DNA of 13,794 bases, taken from the NCBI GenBank assembly GCA_002440265.1, contig DJSG01000013.1:26148-39941 (forward strand), given 5' to 3'. Of the stretch, positions 1 through 6,580 are shown piece by piece (the first letter of the stretch is position 1; every line of letters begins with the position of its first letter). Both the position numbers and the translations under genes were made by a program. A model generated the notes under the pieces. That model had not been told where the DNA came from. It searched no databases and saw only the letters and a list, made by a program, of their open reading frames with translations. The DNA comes from Bacteroidales bacterium UBA6340. Lineage in GTDB: Bacteria; Bacteroidota; Bacteroidia; Bacteroidales; Paludibacteraceae.

Positions 1-15
1 TTAGTATGTGATTAA
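1..15. repeat. Single copy of the 11-bp repeat unit also found between susC and susD
   Basis: The first 11 bases are TTAGTATGTGA followed by TTAA. The same 15-mer occurs at 6513-6527, where it ends a tandem array. Here only one unit is visible because the window begins at it, so more copies may lie to the left. It sits just beyond the 3' end of the regulator gene. The function is unknown. Confidence 0.75.
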
Positions 16-51
16 GCCGTCAATGTCGGAACAATACTAAGGTGGAAAACA

Positions 52-1623
52 CTACAGCCCGATATGCATCACGGCTTGTTCCAGTGTGTCGCGGTTGCCT
101 ATGGCGCGGTTGCGCGTCTGGGTGCGGTAGTTGTACACCGTCTTTACGGAGAGACGCAGGAAATGGGCTATGTCTTCCGAGTCGCTGATGCCCAAACGGA
201 TAAGGGCAAATATGCGCAGTTCGGTCGAGAGATACCGCTGTTGCGGCAGGGAAAATTGCTCTTCGGGGCGAAGAAGTGCATTGAAATCCGTGACGAAATG
301 CGGGAAAAGGGACAGGAATGTCTCATCAAAATGGCGGTAAAACTCGCGCAACGTGCGGTCGATAACTTCGGTGGATTTGATGATTTGGAAGAGGTTTTTG
401 GGTTGGTCGGACAGCGAGGCACGCAAGAGGGTCTTGTGGTATTGCGACATAGTCTCGATGATGTGCGAACATTCTGTCATATAGCGCGTTACGTATGCAT
501 CACGGATTCGGTTCGAGTCCTGCAGTTGGGCATTGGTGACAGAGAGACGCTGGTTGATGTCCTGCAATTGCGTGTTGAGGAGCGAGAGTTGTCGGTTCGC
601 GGCACGCCAACGGGTCATAATCAGCATCAGTACGAACGACACCAGTACCAGAATGCTGGCGGCTATACCCAATGAGATAATGAGGATATGCTGCTTGTGC
701 TGTTGTTCCTGTATCTTCTGGCGGTAGGTATTGAGTATCAACGGCATATCACCGGCCATCTCAACGGTGCGCAGACGCGCTTTGCTCTGGTCGGCGTCCT
801 GTATGCAGCAGTTCATATATTGGTAGGCACGCTCTACATCGCCCTTGCGGAAGAGAATGAGTGCCACTTCGCGCAGCGAGGCATGCTCCATAACGCCGTG
901 CTGCATATCGCATAGCGCGGACTGTGCAAAGTACAATAACGCGGAATCTTGCATGACGGGGTTGTTTGTACTCCAATAGAGACGCTGGTAGCACGAGCCG
1001 AGCGTGTTGGCAAGATAGCGGACATAGTTGGAAGTGTCTGCGAGTTGGTCGTAAACGGGCAGGAGCAGGTTCAGGGCTTCGCGCGGCGAGTCTTCTATGC
1101 GTATCAGAGCAGACTCTTGGGCATACCAGACGGGGTCGGTCTCGGTCTGCAGGATACATGCCCGCAGCGGCAGTATTTGTTGGCGGGCTATATCCCGCTC
1201 CGCCTGCACGGTAGTGAACTCTGCCTGCCATATATAGGTGAGGTTGAGGGCTTTGTAGTATGGATTGGCAACTTCCGGCAGGATATGGTCTCCCATAGGA
1301 AGCAGTTGCTCCAACGCTAAACGATAGTTGCCCGCCATTGCCATACATTGTGCGCGGCTGATGGTGGCTCGCTGTATGGCTGCAGCATCCATATAGTGCT
1401 GAGCCAAGACAAGGCTCTGCTCTGCATAGAAAAGCGCGGAGTCATTGTCAAAACCCTCGTAAGCAGTATAGAGTTGGCAGGCAAAGTAGTACTTTTTCTT
1501 GCCCTCTGCCACATTGTAGAAAGCGGTAGTGGCTGCAATACGTTGCTCACGGGCGTGGATATATTGTTGGCGGTTGACAACAGCGGTGTCCAACTGAAAC
1601 AGGATGGAAAGCAATAGTAGCAT
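52..1623 (-). CDS. SusR-like membrane-spanning transcriptional regulator (TPR sensor, TM helix, C-terminal HTH; DUF6377 type)
   Basis: Probable activator of the adjacent PUL, sensing an oligosaccharide in the periplasm and binding DNA in the cytoplasm. Numbered from the preferred start: a short hydrophobic N-terminus, alpha-helical TPR-like repeats (clear at about 62-111 and 226-277), one strong transmembrane helix at about 313-336, a Gln/Leu-rich coiled coil at about 344-374, and a LuxR-like helix-turn-helix at about 468-508 (ELRIFALIRLG, then LSVKTVYNYR). This order and size match SusR of the Bacteroides starch system. It has no histidine kinase or receiver domain, so it is neither a hybrid two-component system nor an ECF sigma/anti-sigma pair. 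An upstream ATG at 1689 is in frame (545 aa), but it lies upstream of the predicted transcription start, so the ATG at 1623 (523 aa) is preferred. The divergent orientation to the PUL supports local control. The ligand cannot be read from the sequence. Confidence 0.85.
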   Translation of the reverse strand: MLLLLSILFQLDTAVVNRQQYIHAREQRIAATTAFYNVAEGKKKYYFACQLYTAYEGFDNDSALFYAEQSLVLAQHYMDAAAIQRATISRAQCMAMAGNYRLALEQLLPMGDHILPEVANPYYKALNLTYIWQAEFTTVQAERDIARQQILPLRACILQTETDPVWYAQESALIRIEDSPREALNLLLPVYDQLADTSNYVRYLANTLGSCYQRLYWSTNNPVMQDSALLYFAQSALCDMQHGVMEHASLREVALILFRKGDVERAYQYMNCCIQDADQSKARLRTVEMAGDMPLILNTYRQKIQEQQHKQHILIISLGIAASILVLVSFVLMLIMTRWRAANRQLSLLNTQLQDINQRLSVTNAQLQDSNRIRDAYVTRYMTECSHIIETMSQYHKTLLRASLSDQPKNLFQIIKSTEVIDRTLREFYRHFDETFLSLFPHFVTDFNALLRPEEQFSLPQQRYLSTELRIFALIRLGISDSEDIAHFLRLSVKTVYNYRTQTRNRAIGNRDTLEQAVMHIGL

Positions 1624-1650
1624 GGCATTATCACGATGGGTTAACGGCTG

Positions 1651-1682
1651 CAAAGATAATATATTTGTATCAAATATACAAA
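1651..1682 (-). promoter_or_regulatory. Bacteroides-type promoter of the regulator gene
   Basis: On the minus strand, TTTG (1679-1682) is separated by exactly 20 nt from TATCTTTG (1651-1658), which matches the -33 TTTG / -7 TAnnTTTG consensus for the primary sigma factor of Bacteroidota. Transcription should begin near 1644-1646, giving a leader of about 20 nt to the ATG at 1623. This is the main argument against the ATG at 1689. Confidence 0.72.
1660..1678. promoter_or_regulatory. Perfect 8+3+8 palindrome inside the regulator promoter (candidate operator)
   Basis: TATATTTG-TAT-CAAATATA is a perfect inverted repeat filling almost the entire spacer between the -33 and -7 boxes of the regulator promoter. 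A protein bound here would block RNA polymerase, so autoregulation is plausible. The region is AT-rich, which makes short palindromes less surprising. Confidence 0.45.
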
Positions 1683-1710
1683 CAAACATTGTATTTTAGG
1701 TGTAAGAATA

Positions 1711-1722
1711 ACTCCCAAAACA
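1711..1722 (+). promoter_or_regulatory. 12-bp direct repeat, distal copy (candidate activator site)
   Basis: ACTCCCAAAACA occurs here and again, identical and in the same orientation, at 1778-1789, 67 bp apart start to start. Its CCC is distinct from the AT-rich surroundings. Two direct copies upstream of one promoter suggest binding by a dimeric or oligomeric activator such as the divergent SusR-like protein. Confidence 0.5.
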
Positions 1723-1777
1723 GAGAATATACAAAATACTATTTCGTTGATTACAAATAATATAGTAAATATATCAT

Positions 1778-1789
1778 ACTCCCAAAACA
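1778..1789 (+). promoter_or_regulatory. 12-bp direct repeat, promoter-proximal copy (candidate activator site)
   Basis: This is the second identical copy of ACTCCCAAAACA. It ends 10 nt before the -33 box of the PUL promoter, which places it around -45 to -60 relative to the predicted start, the usual position for an activator that touches RNA polymerase. Confidence 0.55.
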
Positions 1790-1799
1790 ATCCTCGCTA

Positions 1800-1830
1800 T
1801 TGTGAACGTACTATATATGCACTAATTTTG
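1800..1830 (+). promoter_or_regulatory. Bacteroides-type promoter of the PUL operon
   Basis: TTG at 1800-1802 (preceded by A, so a partial -33 TTTG) lies 20 nt upstream of TAATTTTG at 1823-1830, a full match to the -7 TAnnTTTG consensus. Transcription would start near 1837, leaving a leader of roughly 100 nt before the first gene. The weaker -33 box fits a promoter that needs an activator. Confidence 0.65.
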
Positions 1831-1855
1831 CAGCGTTGAATTGGAATAGTATATC

Positions 1856-1894
1856 ATGAAAGCAGCAGTTGCAGATACCCTATATATCGGGTGA
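1856..1894 (+). other. Possible 12-codon upstream ORF in the PUL leader, overlapping a near-palindrome
   Basis: ATG at 1856 opens a 12-codon frame (MKAAVADTLYIG) ending in TGA at 1892-1894. A 16-nt near-palindrome (ACCC...GGGT, 1877-1892) covers its end. A second eight-codon frame, MKLTKQNN, runs from 1906 to 1932, just before the first gene. Such short frames arise easily by chance. Translation of either is unproven, and they are noted because the leader is long enough to carry regulation. Confidence 0.2.
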
Positions 1895-1938
1895 AATGTG
1901 ATAAAATGAAATTAACCAAACAAAACAACTAATTTATA

Positions 1939-3168
1939 ATGCGTATGAAAACGAAACTTTACGCCTTTATGGTTGCAGCCCTGTTGGCGTGCAACGTGTT
2001 TGTAGCCAATGCTACACGTCTTTATCTGATGGGAGATGCCACCGAAGCCGGATGGGCACTCAACCTGATGGATATGATGGTCGAGGACAACGGCTCCTAT
2101 GTCTGGGTCGGAGACCTCAAAGATGGTTCCCTCAAGTTTATGCTCACCAATATGTCATTTGGTGATTCCTACGGTCCTGTTGCTGACAAAGACAGTCTCA
2201 AAACAGGTAGCATCAGTCTTGGCTTGAATAGCAATGGCACCGACAACAAGTTTGCTGTCAAAGCAGGGCGCTACAGCCTGACTATCACTCTCGGCGAGAC
2301 CCCCACAATAATTGTCGCTGACGGTACAGGCTTGGCTGACAAGCGCATTGCCGCTGCCGACATCTACCCCGAAACGCTCTATGCTGTCGGCAATGCCACC
2401 GAAGCAGATTGGACACCGGCAAATGCGATTGAGATGACCGAAACCGAGTATGGCAAATACGAGGGTGGCTTCTATATCAAAGCGGGCGAAAACCTCGAAT
2501 TCAAGTTCATCGCACAAAAGGCTTGGGGAACTCAGTACGGTCCTCAAAACGATGGCGAAGAGGTGAAAGCCGCAGGCGAATACTCTCTTGTGAAAGCCGC
2601 ATCGGGCGACCCAAAATACCACACCGCGTTCACCGCAGACACCTATTTCAAAGCGCAATTGGATATTCCTGCAGGCAAGATGACGCTCACACCTGCTACG
2701 GCTCCTGTCAAAGTACTCACTACCATGTGGATAATCGGCAGTGCAACAGGTGGTTATAATTTCGGTGAAAATGCCAAAGAAATGACCCTTGATGCTACGC
2801 AAGATAGCGTTTGGACATGGTCAGGCGACCTCGCTGCAGGCAAACTCAAATTCTGTGGCAAATGGTGGGATTGGAACTCCGATACGTATGGTTCAACAAT
2901 AGACAGTGTAAAATTAACAATAGGCAGTAGCCAGCCGATACAGGCTATCAACGGATATACTATTGATAATCAGTTCCTTGTTACCACTGCCGGCAAGTAT
3001 TCGCTCACTCTCAACCTCAAGACCATGACCCTCACGGCTACCGGTGCCACTCCTACCGATGTCATCACCGTAGGTCAGCACCCGCAGCCCACCAAGGTCA
3101 TCCGCAACGGACAGGTCTATATCCTTCGTGGCGATGCTCTCTACGACTTGACAGGTCGTCGCCGGTAA
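1939..3168 (+). CDS. Secreted protein with three SusE/SusF-like carbohydrate-binding repeats and a C-terminal tail
   Basis: Likely a glycan-binding protein. An N-terminal signal of about 25 residues is visible; cleavage after VANA fits signal peptidase I. A LLAC tetrapeptide at 16-19 could be a lipobox, but it would leave little linker before the first domain. Three beta-rich repeats of about 100 residues follow (27-126, 146-252, 262-368), each opening like LYLMGDAT / LYAVGNAT / MWIIGSAT. Repeats 1 and 3 carry the W-x-G-x-L-x-x-G-x-L-K-F core also seen in the SusE/F-like lipoprotein of this locus. It lacks the SusE Ig-like N-terminal domain. The last 30 residues (VIRNGQVYILRGDALYDL, then TGRRR) resemble the short C-terminal tails of many Prevotella-like secreted proteins and recall type IX sorting tails; that link is uncertain. 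It is the first gene after the PUL promoter, an unusual place for such a protein. An A-rich stretch, not a Shine-Dalgarno, precedes the ATG; the Met at codon 3 is an alternative start. Confidence 0.78.
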   Translation: MRMKTKLYAFMVAALLACNVFVANATRLYLMGDATEAGWALNLMDMMVEDNGSYVWVGDLKDGSLKFMLTNMSFGDSYGPVADKDSLKTGSISLGLNSNGTDNKFAVKAGRYSLTITLGETPTIIVADGTGLADKRIAAADIYPETLYAVGNATEADWTPANAIEMTETEYGKYEGGFYIKAGENLEFKFIAQKAWGTQYGPQNDGEEVKAAGEYSLVKAASGDPKYHTAFTADTYFKAQLDIPAGKMTLTPATAPVKVLTTMWIIGSATGGYNFGENAKEMTLDATQDSVWTWSGDLAAGKLKFCGKWWDWNSDTYGSTIDSVKLTIGSSQPIQAINGYTIDNQFLVTTAGKYSLTLNLKTMTLTATGATPTDVITVGQHPQPTKVIRNGQVYILRGDALYDLTGRRR

Positions 3169-3179
3169 ATTATATGGGA

Positions 3180-3200
3180 GACGGCGCGGCTCGCGTCGTC
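3180..3200 (+). repeat. GC-rich hairpin, copy 1
   Basis: GACGGCGCG-GCT-CGCGTCGTC folds into a 9-bp stem with one G-U pair. It starts 11 nt after the stop codon of the first gene, directly ahead of a second hairpin. A related hairpin lies after susC at 6384-6404. It may stabilise the 3' end of the upstream message or act with the following terminator. Confidence 0.6.
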
Positions 3201-3201
3201 A

Positions 3202-3245
3202 GGGAAATGGGGCTGAAAGACCCCATTTCTCCTTCTATCTTTTAT
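3202..3245 (+). terminator. Stem-loop with T-rich tail between the first gene and susC
   Basis: GGGAAATGGGG (3202-3212) pairs with CCCCATTTCTC (3221-3231), an 11-bp stem with one G-U pair around the loop CTGAAAGA, followed by the pyrimidine/T-rich CTTCTATCTTTTATT. This is a good intrinsic terminator shape. No promoter box was found between it and susC, so it may be a partial terminator that sets a higher transcript level for the first gene than for susC and beyond. Confidence 0.6.
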
Positions 3246-3275
3246 TCAATATCAAACTTCACAATACCTATTCTT

Positions 3276-6200
3276 ATGCGCGCCATACGATTTATACCGT
3301 ATGCCCTCTTGGTGCTATACCTGTTCCTGCCGCTTTCTCTCATGGCGGACGGCAATATCCGCATCAGCGGCACGGTGGTGGACAAGCAGCGTGAACCCCT
3401 CATCGGCGTTACCGTCAGGGTCGAGGGCACCAACCTCGGCACCATCACCGACATGGACGGGCACTTCTATTTAGACGTGCCGAGCAAGCAATCCAAACTC
3501 GACATCAGTTACGTCGGCTACAAGACCCAAACCATCACGGTCGGCAGCGACATCAGTTTCTTCGTCACTATGGAAGACGACACCGAGGTTCTCGACGAAG
3601 TAGTTGTTGTCGGTTACGGCAACCAGAAGAAACTCTCTGTCATCGGCTCTATCCAGACCATCGAACCCGCACAACTGCAGATCGGCTCCACACGTTCCAT
3701 GAGCAACAACCTCGCCGGTCAACTGGCGGGTGTCATTGCCGTGCAACCTTCTGGCGAGCCGGGCTACGACAACTCCGACTTCTGGATTCGCGGTATCGCC
3801 TCTTTCTCGGGCAACACCTCCCCGCTGGTCCTCGTGGACGGTGTCGAGCGTTCACTCAACGACATCGACCCCGCCGAGATTGAGGCGTTCTCTGTCCTCA
3901 AAGATGCCTCGGCTTCGGCTATGTACGGCGTGCGCGGTGCCAACGGTGTCATTCTCATCAACACCAAGCGAGGCAGTGTGGCACCGCCGTCCATCTCTCT
4001 GCGTCTCGAGCAATCCGTCTCCACGCCCACCAAACTGCCGCAGTTCATCGGCGCGGCGGAGTATATGGACCTGCTCAACAACCTCCAGTCCGACCCCAAC
4101 AAGCGTCTCTTCACCAAAGACCAAATCCTCAAGACCTACTACGGCTACGACCGCGACCTCTACCCCGATGTCGATTGGGTGGACGCCATCACCAACGACG
4201 TAGCCTACTCCACACGCGCCAATCTCTCCGTTTCCGGCGGCTCCGAGCGTCTGCGCTATGCCCTCACGGGTTCCTATTATCACGAGAAGGGCATCATGGC
4301 TGTTGATGAGACGCTGCCCTACGACACAGGCTCCAAACTCAATCGCTTCAACCTCCGCGCCAACGTGGACTTGGACATCACCAAGACCACCATCCTGCGC
4401 TTCAATATCGGTGGCTACTTGCAGATGCTCCGCAAGTCCAATTCCTCCACCGACGAGGTCTTTGCCAAAGCCTTCGAGACACCGCCTTTCGTCCACCCCG
4501 CAGTCTATTCCGACGGCACCATCCCCCTTGCGTCTGCCAATCGCTACAACCCGTGGGCTATGAGTACGCAGAATGGCTACTACCGCAGCACCGCCGGCAA
4601 ACTCGAGTCCCTCTTTGCTATCGAGCAGGACCTCAAGTTCATCACCCCGGGACTCAAAGCCAAAGCCACGTTCTCTTTCGACTATTTCTCGCAGACCTAT
4701 ATGACCCGCGGCAAGACCCCCGACTACTACAGTGTCGCCAAGTCCCGCAACGACGAGGGAGAACTCGTACATTCCATCCTCAAGTACGGCTCCGAATTCC
4801 TCGACCATAGCAGCAATGCCGACTATGGCAACAACAGCATCTACTTCGAGGCGGCCCTCACCTACAACCGCACTTTCGCTTCCCGCCACGCGGTTGATGC
4901 CCTCTTCCTCTACAACCTCCGCTCCTATGACAACGGCGACTACCAGCCCTACCGCAACCAGGGTATCGCAGGGCGTGCCTCCTACACCTACGACCGGCGC
5001 TATGTGGCGGAGTTCAACTTCGGCTACAACGGCTCCGAGAACTTCGCCAAGGGCAAACGCTATGGCTTCTTCCCCTCGGGGGCTGTCGGATGGCTCATCT
5101 CCGAGGAGCACTGGATGGAAGAGGCACGGGACGTCCTCTCCAAACTCAAACTCCGTGGCTCTATCGGTCTCGTCGGCAACGACAACATCGGTGGCTCGCG
5201 ACGTTTCGCCTACATCACCACCATCAACCGCAACGCCAACGGCTACAACTGGGGCTACACGGGCGATGTGTATTATCAGGGTGTCCGGGAGGGCGAAGTA
5301 GGTGTCGCCAACCTCACGTGGGAGACCGCGCGCAAAGCCGATGTCGGCTTCGAACTCGGGCTATACAACGACCTCGATCTCCAAGTCGATTTCTTCCGGG
5401 AACTGCGCAGCAACATCTTCATGCAGCGCAACACTATCCCCTCGCAAGTCGGCTTCATCAGCACACCCTACGCCAATTACGGCAAGGTGGACAACCGCGG
5501 TGTGGACCTCTCTATGACCTACAACCACCGGTTCCGCAACGGACTCAACATCGCTCTCCGCGGCACTTTCACCTATGCCAAGAACACCATCCTCGAAATC
5601 GATGAACCCGAAGCCGTCAAGGGCACGCACCGCAGCCGGACGGGGCAGTCTATCAACACCCTGTGGGGCTACACTGCCGACGGACTCTACACCGACGACG
5701 ACTTTGATGCCGACGGCAATCTTGCCGCTGGGCTGCCTGTCCCGCAACTGGGAGCCACAGTCCGCCCGGGCGACATCAAGTACGTGGATATGAACGGTGA
5801 CGGCAAAATCACCGACGAGGACCAAGGCTACATCGGCGGCACCAACGACCCCCGTATCGTCTATGGCTTCGGAGGGAACCTTGAGTACAAGGGCTTCGAC
5901 TTCAACATCTTCTTCCAAGGCACGGGCGACACGTGGCGTATCATCGGCGGCAACGACTATTTCATCCCCGGCTCGGGGCAGGGCGTTCTCGGCAACGTCT
6001 TCACCAACTACAACGACCGTTGGACCGAGTCCAACCCCTCGCAGCATGTCTTCTGGCCGCGACTCAGCGAGTCCACCAACACCAACAACAATGTCGCCTC
6101 CACGTGGTGGAAGAAGGACATGTCTTTCCTCCGTCTCAAAACCATCGAAGTCGGCTATTCGCTCCCTAAGAAGGCACTTGACAAGATGCACGCCAAGAAG

Positions 6201-6338
6201 TTCCGTATCTCCCTTTCGGGCAACAACCTCTTCTGCTTCTCGTCATTCAAACTCTGGGATCCCGAACTCGCCACCAACGACGGACTCCGCTACCCCGCTA
6301 TGCGTTCCGGCATGGTCGGCATAGAAATAGGTTTCTAA
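3276..6338 (+). CDS. susC: SusC/RagA-family TonB-dependent outer-membrane glycan transporter
   Basis: Imports oligosaccharides across the outer membrane, with SusD as the lid, powered by TonB. Numbered from the preferred start (1,020 aa): signal peptide about 1-24, carboxypeptidase-regulatory-like beta-sandwich about 29-101 (ISGTVVDKQREPLIGVTV), TonB-box region DEVVVVGYG about 107-115, plug about 118-233 with the SusC signature VDGVER and LKDASASAMYGVRGANGVI, then the beta-barrel ending in a C-terminal Phe (VGIEIGF), as outer-membrane proteins do. The frame stays open back to an ATG at 3174, but that start would translate through two RNA hairpins and bury the signal peptide, so the ATG at 3276 is chosen. 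There is no N-terminal STN signalling domain, which agrees with control by a SusR-like protein rather than an ECF sigma system. The cargo cannot be read from SusC itself. The gene symbol is used at family level. Confidence 0.95.
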   Translation: MRAIRFIPYALLVLYLFLPLSLMADGNIRISGTVVDKQREPLIGVTVRVEGTNLGTITDMDGHFYLDVPSKQSKLDISYVGYKTQTITVGSDISFFVTMEDDTEVLDEVVVVGYGNQKKLSVIGSIQTIEPAQLQIGSTRSMSNNLAGQLAGVIAVQPSGEPGYDNSDFWIRGIASFSGNTSPLVLVDGVERSLNDIDPAEIEAFSVLKDASASAMYGVRGANGVILINTKRGSVAPPSISLRLEQSVSTPTKLPQFIGAAEYMDLLNNLQSDPNKRLFTKDQILKTYYGYDRDLYPDVDWVDAITNDVAYSTRANLSVSGGSERLRYALTGSYYHEKGIMAVDETLPYDTGSKLNRFNLRANVDLDITKTTILRFNIGGYLQMLRKSNSSTDEVFAKAFETPPFVHPAVYSDGTIPLASANRYNPWAMSTQNGYYRSTAGKLESLFAIEQDLKFITPGLKAKATFSFDYFSQTYMTRGKTPDYYSVAKSRNDEGELVHSILKYGSEFLDHSSNADYGNNSIYFEAALTYNRTFASRHAVDALFLYNLRSYDNGDYQPYRNQGIAGRASYTYDRRYVAEFNFGYNGSENFAKGKRYGFFPSGAVGWLISEEHWMEEARDVLSKLKLRGSIGLVGNDNIGGSRRFAYITTINRNANGYNWGYTGDVYYQGVREGEVGVANLTWETARKADVGFELGLYNDLDLQVDFFRELRSNIFMQRNTIPSQVGFISTPYANYGKVDNRGVDLSMTYNHRFRNGLNIALRGTFTYAKNTILEIDEPEAVKGTHRSRTGQSINTLWGYTADGLYTDDDFDADGNLAAGLPVPQLGATVRPGDIKYVDMNGDGKITDEDQGYIGGTNDPRIVYGFGGNLEYKGFDFNIFFQGTGDTWRIIGGNDYFIPGSGQGVLGNVFTNYNDRWTESNPSQHVFWPRLSESTNTNNNVASTWWKKDMSFLRLKTIEVGYSLPKKALDKMHAKKFRISLSGNNLFCFSSFKLWDPELATNDGLRYPAMRSGMVGIEIGF

Positions 6339-6383
6339 TCATGCTATAGCAACCATGAGAACGGCTTTGGATTTCCTTATGGT

Positions 6384-6404
6384 GACGACGCGTCCCGCAT
6401 CGTC
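6384..6404 (+). repeat. GC-rich hairpin, copy 2
   Basis: GACGACGCG-TCC-CGCATCGTC forms a 9-bp stem with one mismatch, 46 nt after the susC stop codon. Compared with the hairpin at 3180-3200, the outer arms, three-base loop and following CA context are conserved, with changes at stem positions 5 and 6 and in the loop. It looks like a dispersed structural element placed after genes. Confidence 0.55.
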
Positions 6405-6425
6405 AAAGATACAGAGTTCTGAGTT

Positions 6426-6458
6426 CCCCCTCCTTTGAAGGAGGGGTTAGGGGAGGTC
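6426..6458. repeat. Palindromic REP-like element in the susC-susD gap
   Basis: CCCCTCCTT (6427-6435) and AAGGAGGGG (6438-6446) are perfect inverted repeats, followed by TTAGGGGAGGTC. From memory, this CCCCTCC...GGAGGGGTTAGGGGAGG pattern is scattered in intergenic regions of many Bacteroidota genomes and behaves like a REP element. On RNA it would make a strong 8-bp hairpin with the loop TTGA, which could slow RNA decay or reduce read-through into susD. It is not followed by a T-run, so it is not a classic terminator. Confidence 0.6.
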
Positions 6459-6479
6459 CATCGAGTCAAGTGTATGACA

Positions 6480-6534
6480 TTAGTATGTGATTAGTATGTG
6501 ATTAGTATGTGATTAGTATGTGATTAACGAGTGA
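6480..6534. repeat. 11-bp tandem repeat, four perfect units plus one degenerate
   Basis: TTAGTATGTGA is repeated four times without error (6480-6490, 6491-6501, 6502-6512, 6513-6523) and followed by a degenerate unit, TTAACGAGTGA (6524-6534). The array ends 46 nt before the susD start codon. The 11-bp period is close to one helical turn, so each unit would present the same DNA face. Perfect identity of adjacent units suggests recent slippage or conserved function. The same unit opens the window at base 1. No -7 box was seen between the array and susD. Confidence 0.9.
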
Positions 6535-6580
6535 ATACCGTATCCATACCGACACGATAACAAAACAAAATCATCAGTTT

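Noticed and set aside
3174..3275. Upstream start of susC at 3174 adding 34 residues
   Set aside because: The extension crosses two RNA hairpins, is not a signal peptide, and would place the clear signal peptide in the interior of the protein.
3276..3600. ECF sigma/anti-sigma control through SusC
   Set aside because: SusC has no N-terminal STN domain and no sigma or anti-sigma gene lies nearby; a SusR-like regulator is present instead.
3852..5111. 419-codon minus-strand frame inside susC, and a similar 409-codon frame opposite the GH97 gene (12337-13566)
   Set aside because: Both lie entirely within clearly coding plus-strand genes and have the Val/Gly-rich composition of antisense shadows.
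6480..6534. CRISPR-like array
   Set aside because: Units are 11 bp and contiguous without spacers, and no cas gene is present.
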